Shown piece after piece: positions 1 to 13,200 of a stretch of 64,000 nucleotides of DNA (within the stretch, counting starts at the first letter, position 1; each line of letters begins with the position of its first letter). Under the pieces are notes generated by a model. It ran no database searches, was not told where the DNA came from, and worked only from the letters and a program-made list of their open reading frames with translations. The stretch is from positions 55,270,690-55,334,689 of the forward strand of contig CM034236.1 in assembly GCA_019916065.1 (NCBI GenBank), given 5' to 3'. Source of the stretch: Vitellaria paradoxa (Eukaryota; Streptophyta; Magnoliopsida; Ericales; Sapotaceae). The position numbers and the translations under genes are program-made.

Positions 1-20
1 AGCATTAAACTAAGTCCATT

Positions 21-356
21 TTAATTTAACCAAAAGGGATGTATTGTCCCCAAAAGTGGCGACACCACAACCAAAGCCACTTCATTTGATTGATAAAACA
101 TATGGCTTACAACAATTTGCGGGGATTGTTTTGTCGTATAGACCTTTGATTTATAACATTCGGATGATACCCATCTCACGAGTCTCAAGGGGATTTGCCG
201 ACCATTCCACTCCCCTTTGAGTGACCCAACTTTTGAGTGCACCATGATATGCTTTGTATCTTCTTGAATCACTTCATAATCGCTTATTTGTCGCCAAGGG
301 TGAAACTCATTGCGGACAAACTGGTTTCCTTCAATTAAAAAATTACATTTATTCAC
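21..356 (-). other. Unrecognised open reading frame, no ATG start
   Basis: An open frame of 111 codons reads leftward to a TAA at 21-23. The first codon is GTG, not ATG; the first internal ATG is roughly a third of the way in. Base composition here is more balanced than in the very AT-rich DNA to its right, which is why it is listed. The peptide has several Trp and Cys residues and a hydrophobic C-terminal stretch ending in HPFWLN, but I recognise no family. It could be a terminal exon of a gene, a fragment of a mobile element, or chance. It lies at the window edge and may be incomplete. Confidence 0.25.
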
Positions 357-429
357 TTAAAAATTATATTTTTATCTTATTATTATTATTATTTTTTTTT
401 TTACTTTTTATTTTCTCATTTTAAAATTA

Positions 430-760
430 TATTTTTATTTTAATGGTCCCGTTTTGAAGTTAAATTTTTGGTAATTTTTGACAAAATTTGATAGGTGATT
501 TTTTTTTTTGAAGTTTGATAAAATAAATAAAAATTTTTAATAATTTTTGACAATTTTAGGTACTTGATAAAATAAATAGGAATTTTTAGTAATTTTTGTC
601 AAATTTTAGGTATTTGATAAAAATTTTGATAATTTTTCCCTTACCAAGAGCAAAAATTAATATTTTACCAATTTGCAAACTTGACAAAATTGTTAATTTT
701 TTACATTTTATCAAACACCTAAAATATCAAAAGTTAGTAATTTTATTTTTCACCTTTATT
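430..760. repeat. AT-rich dispersed repeat, copy 1
   Basis: The segment is built from variants of a phrase like TAATTTTTGACAATTTTAGG followed by a partly inverted version. A related segment lies at about 3720-4020: the peptides read by chance through both begin with similar residues (NFRYLIKILI and IFRYLVKFLI), which shows they share origin. It is probably a MITE pair, but no target-site duplication was resolved. Confidence 0.45.
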
Positions 761-864
761 GTCTTTTGCTCTCCAAGTGGGGCCTAAGTAAGTTCCCTGT
801 TGTCGTGCACTAATATTTTTATTTCATAATGCTAGTTGTCTTGTTCTCAAATGAGTTAAAGGTT

Positions 865-893
865 ATATAATATATATATATATATATATATAT
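865..893. repeat. (TA)n microsatellite
   Basis: Uninterrupted TA dinucleotide run in intergenic DNA. Confidence 0.9.
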
Positions 894-1334
894 TTAATAT
901 ATAAAATATATATAGCTAAGAGAATGGTTTGGTGGGAGAGCATTCAAGAGGATTCTAGCTAGTCAAAAGGCTTGGTAAAATATTTGTGGCAATTCTGGAC
1001 CATACCAAGGGGATATAAAACGTTTGATGGATTCTAATCATGCATATGATGTGAGTTTAATTAGGAATCACCACTACACTTTCGAGTACTGACGCCCTTA
1101 ATTAGGTAGTGTATATTCAAAGCTAGTGGGGAGCAAGGCCTGCCAGAGCACAGTTTTTTTTTTTTTCCTTGTTATATTTGAATGTGAGAAATATCCTGTT
1201 AATGCAATGCAGGCAAGGGTGGACACATTATGCCCAATATCAGGGCACACAGAGGGTAGCTCTTCAGACATTTTGGGTGATGCTAGCTAATTAGGGCACA
1301 TGTAAAGTGGGTAGCCTTTAAGACATATTTGAAA

Positions 1335-1926
1335 GCGTTTGGAGTGGTTAAAAAAAGAAAAAAATAAAATAAATTGAGATAAAATGTAATTTTTGATTAT
1401 TTTTGGCGTTTGTTTTTTTTTTTTACTAAATTGCATTTTTTGAAAATGAACAGTAGCGAACCGTTAAAACGGTTTTCCTAATCCATTCTAACGGATTCAA
1501 AATATCAACAGTCAATATTCTGCACAATAGTTCTACGCTCTCTCTCTCTCTCTCTCGACTGTGATAAACCGTTAGAACAGTTTTTTAAATCCGTTCTAAC
1601 AGAATCAAAAAATCTATTTGGAGATGCACAGCGCCAAAACCGTTAAAACGGTTTTTAAAATCCGTTCTAATAGATTCAAAAAATTTGTATAAAATAGCGA
1701 CAATGGTACTCGTTTGAAAGCTTTCTACTCAAACAATAAGATTGTCAAAAAAAAAAATTTACACATTCGGTTAACCTCCTTTTGGATTTTTTGATTTTTT
1801 TTAGCGAAATATTAAAATTTTTTGAAATTAGTAAATATGGAAATGTGTAAATGTGTAATAGAGAATTTTAGTGATTTATAAAAATTGTTGGAGATTTATT
1901 TTGTTTCTTGGCACTCCAAACGGTGC
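1335..1926. mobile_element. MITE-like element, family A, copy 1
   Basis: The left end GCGTTTGGAGTG (1335-1346) is matched in inverted orientation by CACTCCAAACG at the right end (1912-1922). The interior shares phrases with the elements at 4599-4961 and 19651-20004, for example a TTACACATTCGGTTAA block and an AGCGACAATGGTRCTCGTTTGAAAG-type block. It contains three imperfect copies of a CCGTTAAAACGG...TCCGTTCTAA module (about 1460-1500, 1565-1610, 1638-1682) not expanded in the other members. No clear target-site duplication was resolved, so the superfamily is uncertain. Confidence 0.6.
1539..1556. repeat. (CT)n microsatellite
   Basis: CT dinucleotide run inside the family A element at 1335-1926. 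Confidence 0.9.
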
Positions 1927-2480
1927 CCCGGTGATGCTAGCTAGTGTAGTGGTGGTTGTTGATAAAAAAAAAAAAAAAATTCTCCTCAAAATTAATTAAG
2001 ACTACTAATTTAACTATAAATTAATTTGAAATTTGTTTGATATAGGTTCTTTTTGAATTTAAGGTAATTAAGTTTGACCGCAATTTGTAATATATTTAAT
2101 TTCGAGTTTGATAAATTTAAATTTGCATAAAATAGTACTCGAGTTTGTTTTGATTAAAACTCAATTACAAGCTTAGCAAATTAAGTTTGAATACATTTTT
2201 TTAAGTCTGACAAAAAATTTCAAACAAAGTTTGAATAACCCAGTGCCCGACTTAGCTTGGGTTGGCCCAACCCAAAAGTGAGAGATTCGGGTAGTAACGT
2301 TGGACCAACTGAGCTCGTCCACCTAAGTCGACCCAACCCAAGTGGCTGGGCGTTGATCTTAAGATGTTTTCGCAGGAAATACTAATAAGACGTGTAAAGT
2401 TATACAGTTATCAATTTAAAACATTAAACCCATGAAGTTACATTTTAATGAAAAAAATGTGAGAGTGTAAAAAATGTGAG

Positions 2481-2632
2481 AGTGTTTGGTTGGTAAAAGT
2501 TTGGTTAAAAAATAAAATAAAAATATAAAAATTTAATATAAAAATTATATGTGATAAAATTTGATTGAAAAAAAATATAAAAAATTAGTAAAAGTTGGTG
2601 GGTTTGTTTTGTTTTGGCTAACCAAACACCCC
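2481..2632. mobile_element. Short AT-rich MITE (GTTTGG-type ends)
   Basis: About 150 bp with inverted ends: GTGTTTGGTTGG at the left and GGCTAACCAAACACC at the right. The interior is almost pure A/T. A closely similar element lies at 19090-19244, and more degenerate relatives are near 20010-20150 and 56075-56240. The target-site duplication is not clear. Confidence 0.6.
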
Positions 2633-4598
2633 TTCATTAATAATATCATTTTGATAAAAATATCATTTTCTCTCTTGAATATAATAATGGGGTGTTTGGA
2701 GTTGTTTAAATTTGTAAAAGTTACAGTCTTATAATTTGTAAAAGTTTGAAGAGAAAAAAAGCGCTTCGAACAAAGTTAATAAGTTAAATTGTTCTTTTGA
2801 TTTTTTTATTCTTTTTAAAGAAATTAAGATTTTAGGTTTGATACCAGTTTTTAAGTTAGAAAATATTTGGATAGTTGTTGAAAATAAATTAAAATCCTTT
2901 CGCATCTGGAACAAGGATTTATGAATAAAAAAATGAAATAAGAATTGTTAAGTTTGTGCATTTGTTAAAAAATAACTTATCATTTAAATAAATTTATACA
3001 AGTTCTAATTTTTTTTTAAATTCAATTTTGTTTTCCGTACATTTTTTAATTCGAGATTACACCCTAAGGATCAGGCGAGATTACCTTCTGCAAGGCAGAG
3101 AAGAGGTGAAACTATAACAGTAACCCCAAAAAAATGAAATAAAATGAAATGAAAAGACAAGATAATTATGCATAAAGTTACAACAAAGGTTTGTCCGCCT
3201 GAAGAATGCACATGAGCCTTCAAATTGTTGTCTCAAAGTTTTAATTGAAAACCAATTTATGATGTGGATTTATCAAAACTCTCGGAGTTTAGCCATTCTA
3301 ATCCAGCAGCACTCATTACTGTTTCCCACTAACATCCAATAGAAAACAAAGAAAAATAATAATTACTTATAAAAAAATAAAAAATAAAAATGTGCACAGT
3401 TACTTGCACCATGGTATTTGGGTTAATTTATGCACATTTCAACTCAATTTAAGGTGTTTGTATCAATTTGGGCTCATCTCAACTAATATCGTTTAGAAAT
3501 TCAATTTTTGACAACTTTTAGTATTTTTTAATTAAAAGATACTAATTAATTATAAAAATAAAAATGAAAAACCCAATAAAAATAAAAAATAAAAATGTGT
3601 ACAGTCACTCTTTGTTGGATAACTTATGGTTTTGTTGGATAACTTATAGTGTTTGGCCCAATTTATCCATACCTCAAATCAACTTAAGGTGTCTGTGCCA
3701 ACTTGGGCACTAATGTTGTTTGAAAATTTCATTTTTAACAAAATTTGGTATTTTTTTACCAAAAGCCACTAGTTAAAATTTTTAGTGTATTTGATAAATT
3801 AAATAGTAATTTTTAATAATTTTTGACAATTTTTAGATATTTAGTAAAATTTTTGATAACTTTTTATAGTTTTTTACTTTTAGTAAAAATTTTAATAATT
3901 TTTAAATTCAGCAAGTCATTTTTGTTAAATAGGAAAGAGACAAAATTTAATATTTTACTAATTGCCCAAGTCTCAAAAGTTAATAATTTTATACTAAAAG
4001 TTGAGTCTCCCAACAATACTTAAGGCTCTAAAGTTAATAATCCAGTTAGCTTACAACAATTCTAAGGCTAAAGTAGTTGGTTTATTTTTAGTTTGCTACT
4101 AGCTAGTACTAATAAAATAGTTGGCTTACTCGTAGCAAGCTAAAAACAAGCTAATTACTTTTAGAGGTGGAAAAATAAGCCAATTACTTTGTGTTGGGAA
4201 GGAAAAAAAATAATTTTTTTAGATGTGAATTTTTAGTTTTTATTAATTTGACATTTTTACCCTTAAAAATTATAAAAAAAATTAAAATATAAGAAGATAA
4301 ATTTAACTAACTACTATTAAAACTAACTACTGTTAAAGTTAATAACCACTTATGACAAACGAAACCTTAGAAAAAACCTCAAACTAGTGGCCAATATCAA
4401 TTCCACCCCTCAAAATTTTGTACGGTACTCGAGTACCCAGGATTGGAGTTTGAGGCCCACACAGCAGAAGAAGACGTTTTGGAAGCTGCCCGGGGGGTGG
4501 AATGGAGTTACTCGTGGCGCATGCTCGTCAATTTTTAAAGTCACAAATAGAAAGAAAATACTGTGAAAAAGCTGGAGAATATGAAATTAACCAAACTA

Positions 4599-4961
4599 AA
4601 GCTCCGTTTGAAGTAAGAAAAAATAAGGTAATTGAGATAAAATATGATTTGAGATTAATTTTGGCACCGTTTTTTTTCTAAAAAGTCGCAAACCATGGGA
4701 ACGATTTTCTAAATCCGTTTCCACAGATTCAAAAAATTCACAAAAAATAGCGACAATGGTGCTCGTTTGAAAGTTCTCGACACTAAAAATATGATTGTAT
4801 AAAAAATTTACACATTCGGTTAATTTATTTTCAAATTTTTTATTTTTTAACAAAATATTAAAATTTTTTGAAATTAGTGATGGCGGAAAAATTTGATGTA
4901 AAGGGGTTGTTAAGGATTTATAGAGATTTTTAATGTTTTATCTTGATGCCAAACGGAGCTT
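4599..4961. mobile_element. MITE-like element, family A, copy 2
   Basis: Perfect 12-bp terminal inverted repeats: AAGCTCCGTTTG at 4599-4610 and CAAACGGAGCTT at 4950-4961. The interior resembles the elements at 1335-1926 and 19651-20004. The flanks suggest a 2-3 bp TA/TAA target duplication, but this is ambiguous because the ends themselves are A/T. The short minus-strand ORF across it is not coding. Confidence 0.7.
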
Positions 4962-5124
4962 AACTTGAACGAATCACGGAAATTATTTGTACGTGTCAAT
5001 TGTTTGAGCAAACATTTGTAAATTAATTTAGCAAGTGGAATTAAGGATTCTTTTCCTTTTATGGACAGACCCAAAAAAATGGGGACAATGGCACGGTGAT
5101 AATTGTTTAATTCTAATAATTAAT

Positions 5125-5144
5125 TTGTGTGTGTGTGTGTGTGT
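5125..5144. repeat. (TG)n microsatellite
   Basis: TG dinucleotide run in intergenic DNA. Confidence 0.9.
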
Positions 5145-6799
5145 TTTTGCTGTATAAGCTTCAATTTAAAATTTAATTTTGAGTACTGTTATATAATTAA
5201 AATTTTCAGTAAGAAATTTTAAATAAAATGGATTGACTTATTTGCTAGTTAATTATTTTTAAATAAAACAATCTAGTAAAGTAATATTCTGTTACAATTA
5301 AACCATTGCTACGGGGGTTAGTGTGCAAAATTGGTTGACATGTGGCATTACTTTTTTAGTGTTGATTTGGTAAAAATTTGTAAAAATTAAATAAAAGTTA
5401 GTAAAAATTAATTATGTGTTTCTAATAAAAAAAACAAAAAGCTAAAACATTGATAAAAGATATTATTTTACTTTTTTGTAAAAGTTAGACAACCAACCAC
5501 TTTAGATATTTTAATAAATGAGATTAGAATCCGGTTTATTTCTTTATAAATCTTTGAAAATTTGTAAAAATTTTTAAAATCTGTAAAAATTATTATTTTT
5601 TATTTCACTGTACGAATTACAAACTTACAACTTGTCTCACTTTTTATTATTTTAAACACACCCTATATATTCGTGCCACACTATCATCTAATAAATGAGA
5701 TTGGATATATCTGCGGCACAAGGGATTACAATTAACATTTTGGGTGGAGATATTTACATCTTTTCGTTAGTTTCTTTCACTACTGAAAAATGAGTAATAT
5801 AAAATGAGAGAAATTAATAAATAAGTACATTTATTATTTTCTTAAGATTTTTTATTTTATAAAAATATTATAATGTGAAAATTGTAAATAATCTTCAAAC
5901 ATTGAAAAAAAAAGAATGTTATTCTCCTCAAATTTTAACTAGAAATTTAAATTAGAATTACATTATAATAATATTATTATAATAAAAATTACTTTAAGGC
6001 TTTGTTTGAGAAGAAAAAACTTAGTTTTTTTGTAACTTAAGATTAACTAGTTAATAAAAAGTTAATTTTTTTTAACGAAGGAAAAAGACTAAATAGTTAG
6101 ATTTTTAAATTTTTGATAATTTGAAATTTTTGCATTTCTTAATTTAAAAAAGGTTTAAAAGGTAAAAAAGATAAATTTAATCATTTAAAAAAACCAAAAA
6201 ATTGAATAATTAAAAGTTAGCTATTAAGTAAGGGTTGCCCAAAAAAAAAAAAAGGAAAAAAAACTTATAATCTCAATTTGGAGTCTCCTTTTTTTCTTTA
6301 AATCTTTACAAATTTTTTTAAAATTTAAATTTTAAAAATTAAAATTATGAGACCTTAGCTTTCATAAATTTAAATAAATTTAAACAATTCAAAACATCCC
6401 CAATAATTCGCCATAATACAAACATTTAATTCTTATCCTAAGCTATGGATACTCAATTTATTAACATTTTATCGCTAGAGTTATTAAAGTGTGTTTGGAG
6501 TGGTAAAAAATAAGATAAATTATGAGTTCATAATTTGTGTAATGAAATAATTTTTAAAAATTTTCAACAAATCAAACAAAATTTTAATATTTAAATTTCT
6601 AAGACCTCCTACTACTATGTATTAAACCACTCACTCTATACCCCTAGTTATTAAAGTATTTTTTTTAATATTATAAAGCGTTTGGATTAATTTACTCACA
6701 TTTTTATTAATTTTTAAAATTTTAAAATTAATGACTAGATAAAATTTTAGTGATTCTCGAATAAATTCGAATAAGTGACCACAAATAAATAACTAAGCC

Positions 6800-7292
6800 A
6801 TCTATTAGAGCCCTCGCTCTGTTCAAAAGTTGAGCAACCTCGTTTTCTGTCCGCTCGTTTGACCCCGGGTCCTACACTACACACCTCGCCCTGCTCTCCC
6901 TCCTCCATCTCTCTACCTCTGCTCTTCTTTCTACAAAGAAAATCTCCTTTCTTTTTCCGGTGGACGACGTCTCTCGCTGAAAGACTTGCTCACTCTTCTT
7001 GGACTCGTAAGACCCAACCGACATTATTGTTAACTCTTCGACAAAACAAAGAAAGAGTTCATCGTCAGATCTCTGTCTCCGCACACACTCTCTCTCTCCT
7101 TGTTTCTCTTCTTTTATTTCGCAGTATGTTCTCGAGCTCATTTCGATTCTCTAATGGCGAAGAAGCAAGAAATAGAGATTGCCCATTGAATTAGACACAA
7201 TAATAGGGAATTTTGTTTTGTTTATGCGGCGGTTGTTTTAGGCCGTCGGCTGTCTTCTCTATCGGTGGGCGGTTGTAGTTTGTATTGCGAAA
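6800..7292 (+). promoter_or_regulatory. Probable 5' UTR of ABCB19 with upstream ORFs
   Basis: The DNA between the AT-rich intergenic region and the ABCB19 start is CT-rich, as plant leaders often are. If it is transcribed it carries at least three upstream ATGs: 7124 (22 codons before the stop), 7154-7189 (ATG to TGA, 11 codons before the stop) and 7224-7241 (5 codons before the stop). All terminate before the main ATG at 7293. No TATA box was confidently placed. The transcript start is inferred. Confidence 0.45.
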
Positions 7293-10200
7293 ATGGCAGA
7301 GACGACAGAGGCGGCGAAACCGGTGCCCGAGGCGGAGAAGAAGGAGCAGCAGAGTCTTCCTTTTTATCAGCTCTTTTCATTTGCTGACAAGTACGACTGG
7401 CTTCTCATGATCTCCGGAAGCTTGGGCGCCGTTGTGCATGGCTCTTCCATGCCGGTCTTCTTCCTTTTGTTCGGCGAGATGATCAACGGTTTTGGGAAGA
7501 ACCAATCCGACTTAAAGATCATGACCCATGAAGTATCAAAGGTTCGGAATCTCTGTCTCTGTCTCTCTCTCTTCCTTTTTTCTTTACAGACTTACAGTTA
7601 TCATCATCATAATTTTTAGTAATTTCTATTTTCATTGCAAAACCCAGATCTGATTCTTTCTTTCTCCTTGTTATTTACAGTATGCTCTGTATTTCATCTA
7701 TCTGGGGTTGATTGTATGTTTATCCTCGTACGCAGGTGAGCCACTGATATATTATATTTTAATTTTAGTGCTTGTATTCATGGTATTAACTTTAAATATT
7801 TACACTGTGATTAGTTTCAATGCTTGGCCAGTTCATTGGATCGGTTGGCGTTGGGGTCGTCCGCTGTTCATGGACCATATATCTCTGTTTTTTGTTCTTC
7901 ACTTCTTGTCAATCGCTCAACAATCTGTACTTTTTATTTTATATTATCTGACAGAAGTATGGATTTGTGAAACAGAGATCGGTTGTTGGATGTATACTGG
8001 GGAGAGGCAAGTGGGTACGCTGAGGAAGAAGTATTTGGAGGCTGTGTTGAAACAGGACGTCGGATTCTTTGATACAGATGCGAGAACTGGGGATATTGTT
8101 TTTAGCGTCTCAACGGACACACTGCTTGTGCAAGATGCCATTAGTGAGAAGGTTTGCTTTTTCTTCTCTTTATCTCTCTCTCTCTCTCTCTCTTCATTTT
8201 CATTTATTTTCTCAACTGGCAAATTGGCAATGGCTTCATCTAGCATATGGAACTGTGATGCAAAACCAGAAAAATTGCTTATCTGGGTCATTGATTGTCC
8301 ATTAATACCGGCCCCACTGGTTAATTCTCACCTCCACGGTGCACATTAGCAAAATCTCAGTTAAATTTTGTTGCTTCTCTCTGCATACTCAAAATAACCT
8401 CTGTAATTTTCATGTGTGTTTGTGTGCATAGCGTGGTTGCATGTGTGTTTTGTGGGTTTGAATTTGATAAAACACCATTTTCTTCTTTTTATTGTCTGGG
8501 AATTTCAGGTCGGTAATTTCATCCATTATCTCTCAACATTTCTGGCGGGACTGGTAGTTGGTTTTGTGTCAGCATGGAGATTGGCTTTACTTAGTGTGGC
8601 AGTGATTCCGGGAATTGCCTTTGCCGGGGGATTGTATGCATACACTCTCACAGGTCTAACATCCAAGAGTCGAGAATCTTATGCAAATGCAGGCATTATT
8701 GCTGAGCAAGTAAGTATTATTTTGAAGTTTTTGCATTTTGTTGCTTAAAAGCAGCTTTGCTTTGCTGAGTTGCTACTTTGTGTAATTCTTTATGCTCATT
8801 TGGTTCTCTTGTTTCAATTTCTATCTTTTTTGTCTCGAAATAAATTAAGGCTTGGTCATAATCTTTTTGGGGAAACAATGCATGTAACTGCAAGAAAAGT
8901 TTGTATACTAATACATGTGACCCTTTGTGGATCAATTGATGCTTCAACATGTGCTACTTGGACTTTTCTTATTTTTAGGATTATTACTTGTCCCATTCAA
9001 AATATTTTACAAGCCAATATATGATGATCATTCTCAAGGTATTAGATATAATTGTATGCTGGTACATTTATTATAAACAGAATTTAGAACAAACCTGAAA
9101 ATAGTGTTTAGCTTTATAATTTTTGTAAATAGCATTTAGGTTTTGTTTGTTAAGTAATTTTTTTCTGTGATATCTGTTTAATACCATAGCTCTTAAGGGA
9201 TTTGATTTTGAAATCATCTGCATAGGCCATTGCGCAAGTTAGGGCAGTTTACTCATACGTTGGCGAGAGCAAAGCCCTCAATTCCTATTCGGATGCAATA
9301 CAACAAACATTGAAGCTTGGATACAAGGCTGGGATGGCCAAAGGCCTGGGGCTGGGATGTACATATGGAATAGCTTGCATGTCATGGGCTTTAGTCTTCT
9401 GGTATGCTGGTGTTTTTATCAGAAATGGACAGACAGATGGAGGGAAGGCATTCACGGCAATCTTCTCTGCCATTGTTGGGGGCTTGTAAGATCTCAGACT
9501 GAAACTTGTTTGTTAAATGAGTTAAGCCTATTCCTGAGTACTTATTAAAAGTGAAAAGATAACTGTTACAGGAGCTTAGGTCAATCATTTTCAAACCTTG
9601 GGGCATTTAGCAAAGGAAAAGCAGCTGGATACAAGTTAATGGAGATTATCAAGCAAAAACCCACTATAACTCAAGACCCTTCTGATGGCAAGTGCTTAGA
9701 TGAAGTTAATGGGAACATAGAGTTCAAAGATGTAACCTTCAGCTATCCATCAAGGCCTGATGTTATAATATTTAGGGATTTTTCAATTTTCTTCCCTGCT
9801 GGAAAGACAGTCGCAGTTGTTGGTGGTAGTGGATCAGGAAAAAGTACTGTAGTCTCCTTAATAGAGAGGTTCTATGATCCTAATGAAGGTAATTACAAGA
9901 CATCTATCATGTTAAAAATTTTAATGGAATAAAAAGTGTATAATAGATGATGTTTTTGAATTGGCTGAATAGGACAAATTTTACTTGACAATGTGGACAT
10001 AAAGACCCTACAACTGAGATGGTTGCGTGATCAAATTGGTCTAGTGAATCAAGAGCCCGCTCTCTTTGCAACCACAATACTTGAGAACATACTCTATGGA
10101 AAGCCTAATGCAACAATGGCCGAAGTAGAAGCTGCTGCTTCTGCTGCTAATGCCCATAGTTTCATTACCTTGCTTCCCAGTGGGTATAACACACAGGTTG

Positions 10201-13200
10201 GTTTGTTTACAAGAATGATATATATATATATATATTTATGCATCATGGATTGGCTAATCTTGGTCTTAAAGTTCTCTATTCCAACAAAGAAAAATAAGAT
10301 AGGATGCTGGAAAAAAAGAGTCTTTGAGTTATATTCTATCAAGGCTTGGTTTTATACTTACCAAAAAAGGCTTAATTTTTGTGAAATTATCTTGAATTCA
10401 CTAGTAATCGTTTTAGTCCCAATTTGAAATGCATTGCATTAGTCTCCAATTTTCTATTTAATCACTTTGTTGTGCTTGAAACTTCTTGGTTGATTATAAC
10501 TTCTAACTGCAAGCAAACCCAGGTTGGTGAAAGGGGTGTTCAACTCTCTGGAGGTCAAAAACAAAGAATTGCAATTGCTAGGGCAATGTTAAAGAACCCA
10601 AAGATCCTTCTCCTTGATGAAGCAACTAGTGCCCTTGATGCAGGTTCTGAGAGCATTGTACAGGAAGCTCTAGACCGTTTAATGGTTGGGAGAACGACTG
10701 TAGTTGTCGCCCATCGCCTCTCCACCATAAGAAACGTTGATTCAATTGCAGTCATACAGCAAGGGCAAGTTGTGGAGACTGGAACCCATGAAGAACTAAT
10801 TGCAAAAGCAGGGCCCTATGCTTCACTAATTCGATTCTATGAAATGATGGGTAACAGAGACTTCTCAAATCCTTCAACCCGTCGTTCACGCTCATCACGA
10901 CTGAGCCATTCACTGTCAACAAAGTCTCTAAGCCTTCGTTCTGGGAGCTTAAGGAATTTGAGCTATTCATACAGCACTGGTGCAGATGGGAGAATAGAGA
11001 TGGTCTCCAATGCTGAAACAGAGAGAAAAAACCCAGCACCAGATGGGTACTTCTGCAGACTTCTCAAGCTAAATGCTCCGGAGTGGCCTTATTCAATAAT
11101 GGGTGCTGTCGGATCCATTCTCTCTGGTTTTATTGGTCCCACATTTGCCATTGTGATGAGCAATATGATCGAAGTGTTCTACTTCAGAGATCCTGCAAGA
11201 ATGGAAAGGAAGACGAAGGTGTATGTTTTCATTTACATTGGTGCTGGCCTTTATGCTGTTGTTGCATACTTGATACAGCATTACTTCTTCAGTATCATGG
11301 GTGAGAATCTCACTACAAGAGTGAGGAGGATGATGCTTGCAGGTATAAAGAAATTTCTCATCGGAAACTCTCACATTACCATATAGAAATATGGATTCAT
11401 TCTTCTGTCTTAATTAGGCATGGAGTAAATCAGACTTCCAAATTTCCTTACTAAAAGGAATAGGCTTTGGTATTGTTGTTCCTTACAAAAATAGTGTGGT
11501 TTGTTTTCAAGAAAATTTTTCATGGGTTCTTTCTTTTTCCAGCAATCCTGAGGAATGAAGTTGGATGGTTCGATGAGGAAGAGCACAACTCGAGCCTTGT
11601 TGCAGCTCGACTAGCCACAGATGCAGCTGATGTGAAATCAGCCATTGCCGAGAGGATCTCTGTTATATTACAGAACATGACATCCCTTCTCACTTCATTC
11701 ATAGTTGCTTTTATAGTGGAATGGAGGGTCTCTCTTCTCATCCTAGCCACCTTCCCTCTTCTTGTTCTTGCCAACTTTGCTCAGGTAAGCACAAAAACAC
11801 CCGACCCTTTAATTAACAGTTAACGCCTCCCCGCTTCAAATATTTTTCTCGCAAGAGTTTTGTGGATTGAGATAAAAAGTTCAAGGAGGGCATTCTGGGT
11901 AAATCAGAATTTTAATCTTTTTTCTTTTACTGAGTGTGTCAGATTTCATTTCACGGTCTTGTTTGGATCTCGGGAATCTTTCTTCACTTCTTTCTGGGTA
12001 TAAAACGACAACAGGTTAAATGCAACGAGGCGCAGTAGGGCCCCCCCCCCCCCCCCCCCCAAAAAAAAAAAAAATCCCCACTGGAGCACTTCATGTGCTT
12101 CTTCCAATTCCAGCAGTCTACTCTAGTCTTTGAAACCCTCGCATAATCCAAAATACAACATGCATACAGAAATATATGAAAATTTTTATATTTATATAAC
12201 AGTGAAGAAAAAAATAGTAAAGATTCCATCATATCGCACATCAACTTCGATGCCACGGGGAAGCGTTCCTGGTCCTGTTTTCGTATTACAGTTACTTGTC
12301 GAGGCTGTGATTTTTTTTTTTTTTTAATCAACACAGTCAAATCTTAGGTTCTCTGTCTGGTGCTTTTTCACCATTCCTTTTTATGCAAGGTTCTTTTTTC
12401 TTTTCCCCCACTGGCCCTGCTCACCGTGACCAATGACCATGCAGCATATATCAGATGTGTGACGTGTGAGAGTCTGATTTTAGATACCCAACTAGAGAGA
12501 GAGAGAGAGATCAGTGGTAGGTTTTCATTGTTATACTTTTACTTTGGATGGTAATGGGAGGGGTCAAATCATTTTAGCATTGTGTGCATTACGAAAACTT
12601 TATTAAAATAAATTATCGTAATAATATGTTAGCGATACTTTTATTGTTAAATACTCTATAAATGATATTGGTATTTCCAAAAAAAATTTCTAGTACTCCC
12701 ATCTTGCAAGTGGATATGTTCTTATATGAGTGTCGTTTGGCCTACCAAAAAAAAATTAATTTTTATTGATTTTCTTAGACTTTTTTCACCAAACACGAGA
12801 CCGGTTTTTACCAAATTTCTCCAACTTTATCTGATTTCTCCAACTTTTACAATTTTTTAACAAATACCCAATTAAACGCTAAAGTAGTACGTGCTAACCC
12901 AATATACAAAGTTGTATTTTTTTTTAGAGTGCCAATATTATCTTCTTAAATATTAGAATCAATAATATTACAACTTTGTGGTAGATTCATGTCATCCAGA
13001 TTTTAATTTTGAAACAAATCTCATAAAATAGCATATTATTTTTCACATATGCATCGATTTTTTACCTGTAATTTGAATTCCTTACGGAACCGAGTGTCGT
13101 GGGGGCATGCCAAGTAGCAAGGTCTTGGTGACCGGGTTTGTACCCTGTGGTCCGGTTTTGTGCACCCCTTTTGTTTGTTTGTAGCGTGTTTCTAGTATAT

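Larger units (their letters stand above)
357..6790. other. AT-rich intergenic region with MITE-like repeats
   Basis: No gene is visible in about 6.4 kb. The DNA is strongly AT-rich with many homopolymer runs. It holds three delimitable inverted-repeat elements (1335-1926, 2481-2632, 4599-4961), two related AT-rich segments (about 430-760 and 3720-4020), and short GC-richer islands such as 2240-2350, which repeats TTGGGTTGGCCCAACCCA-like palindromes. The short ORFs here come from AT-rich repeats and are not gene-like. Confidence 0.6.
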
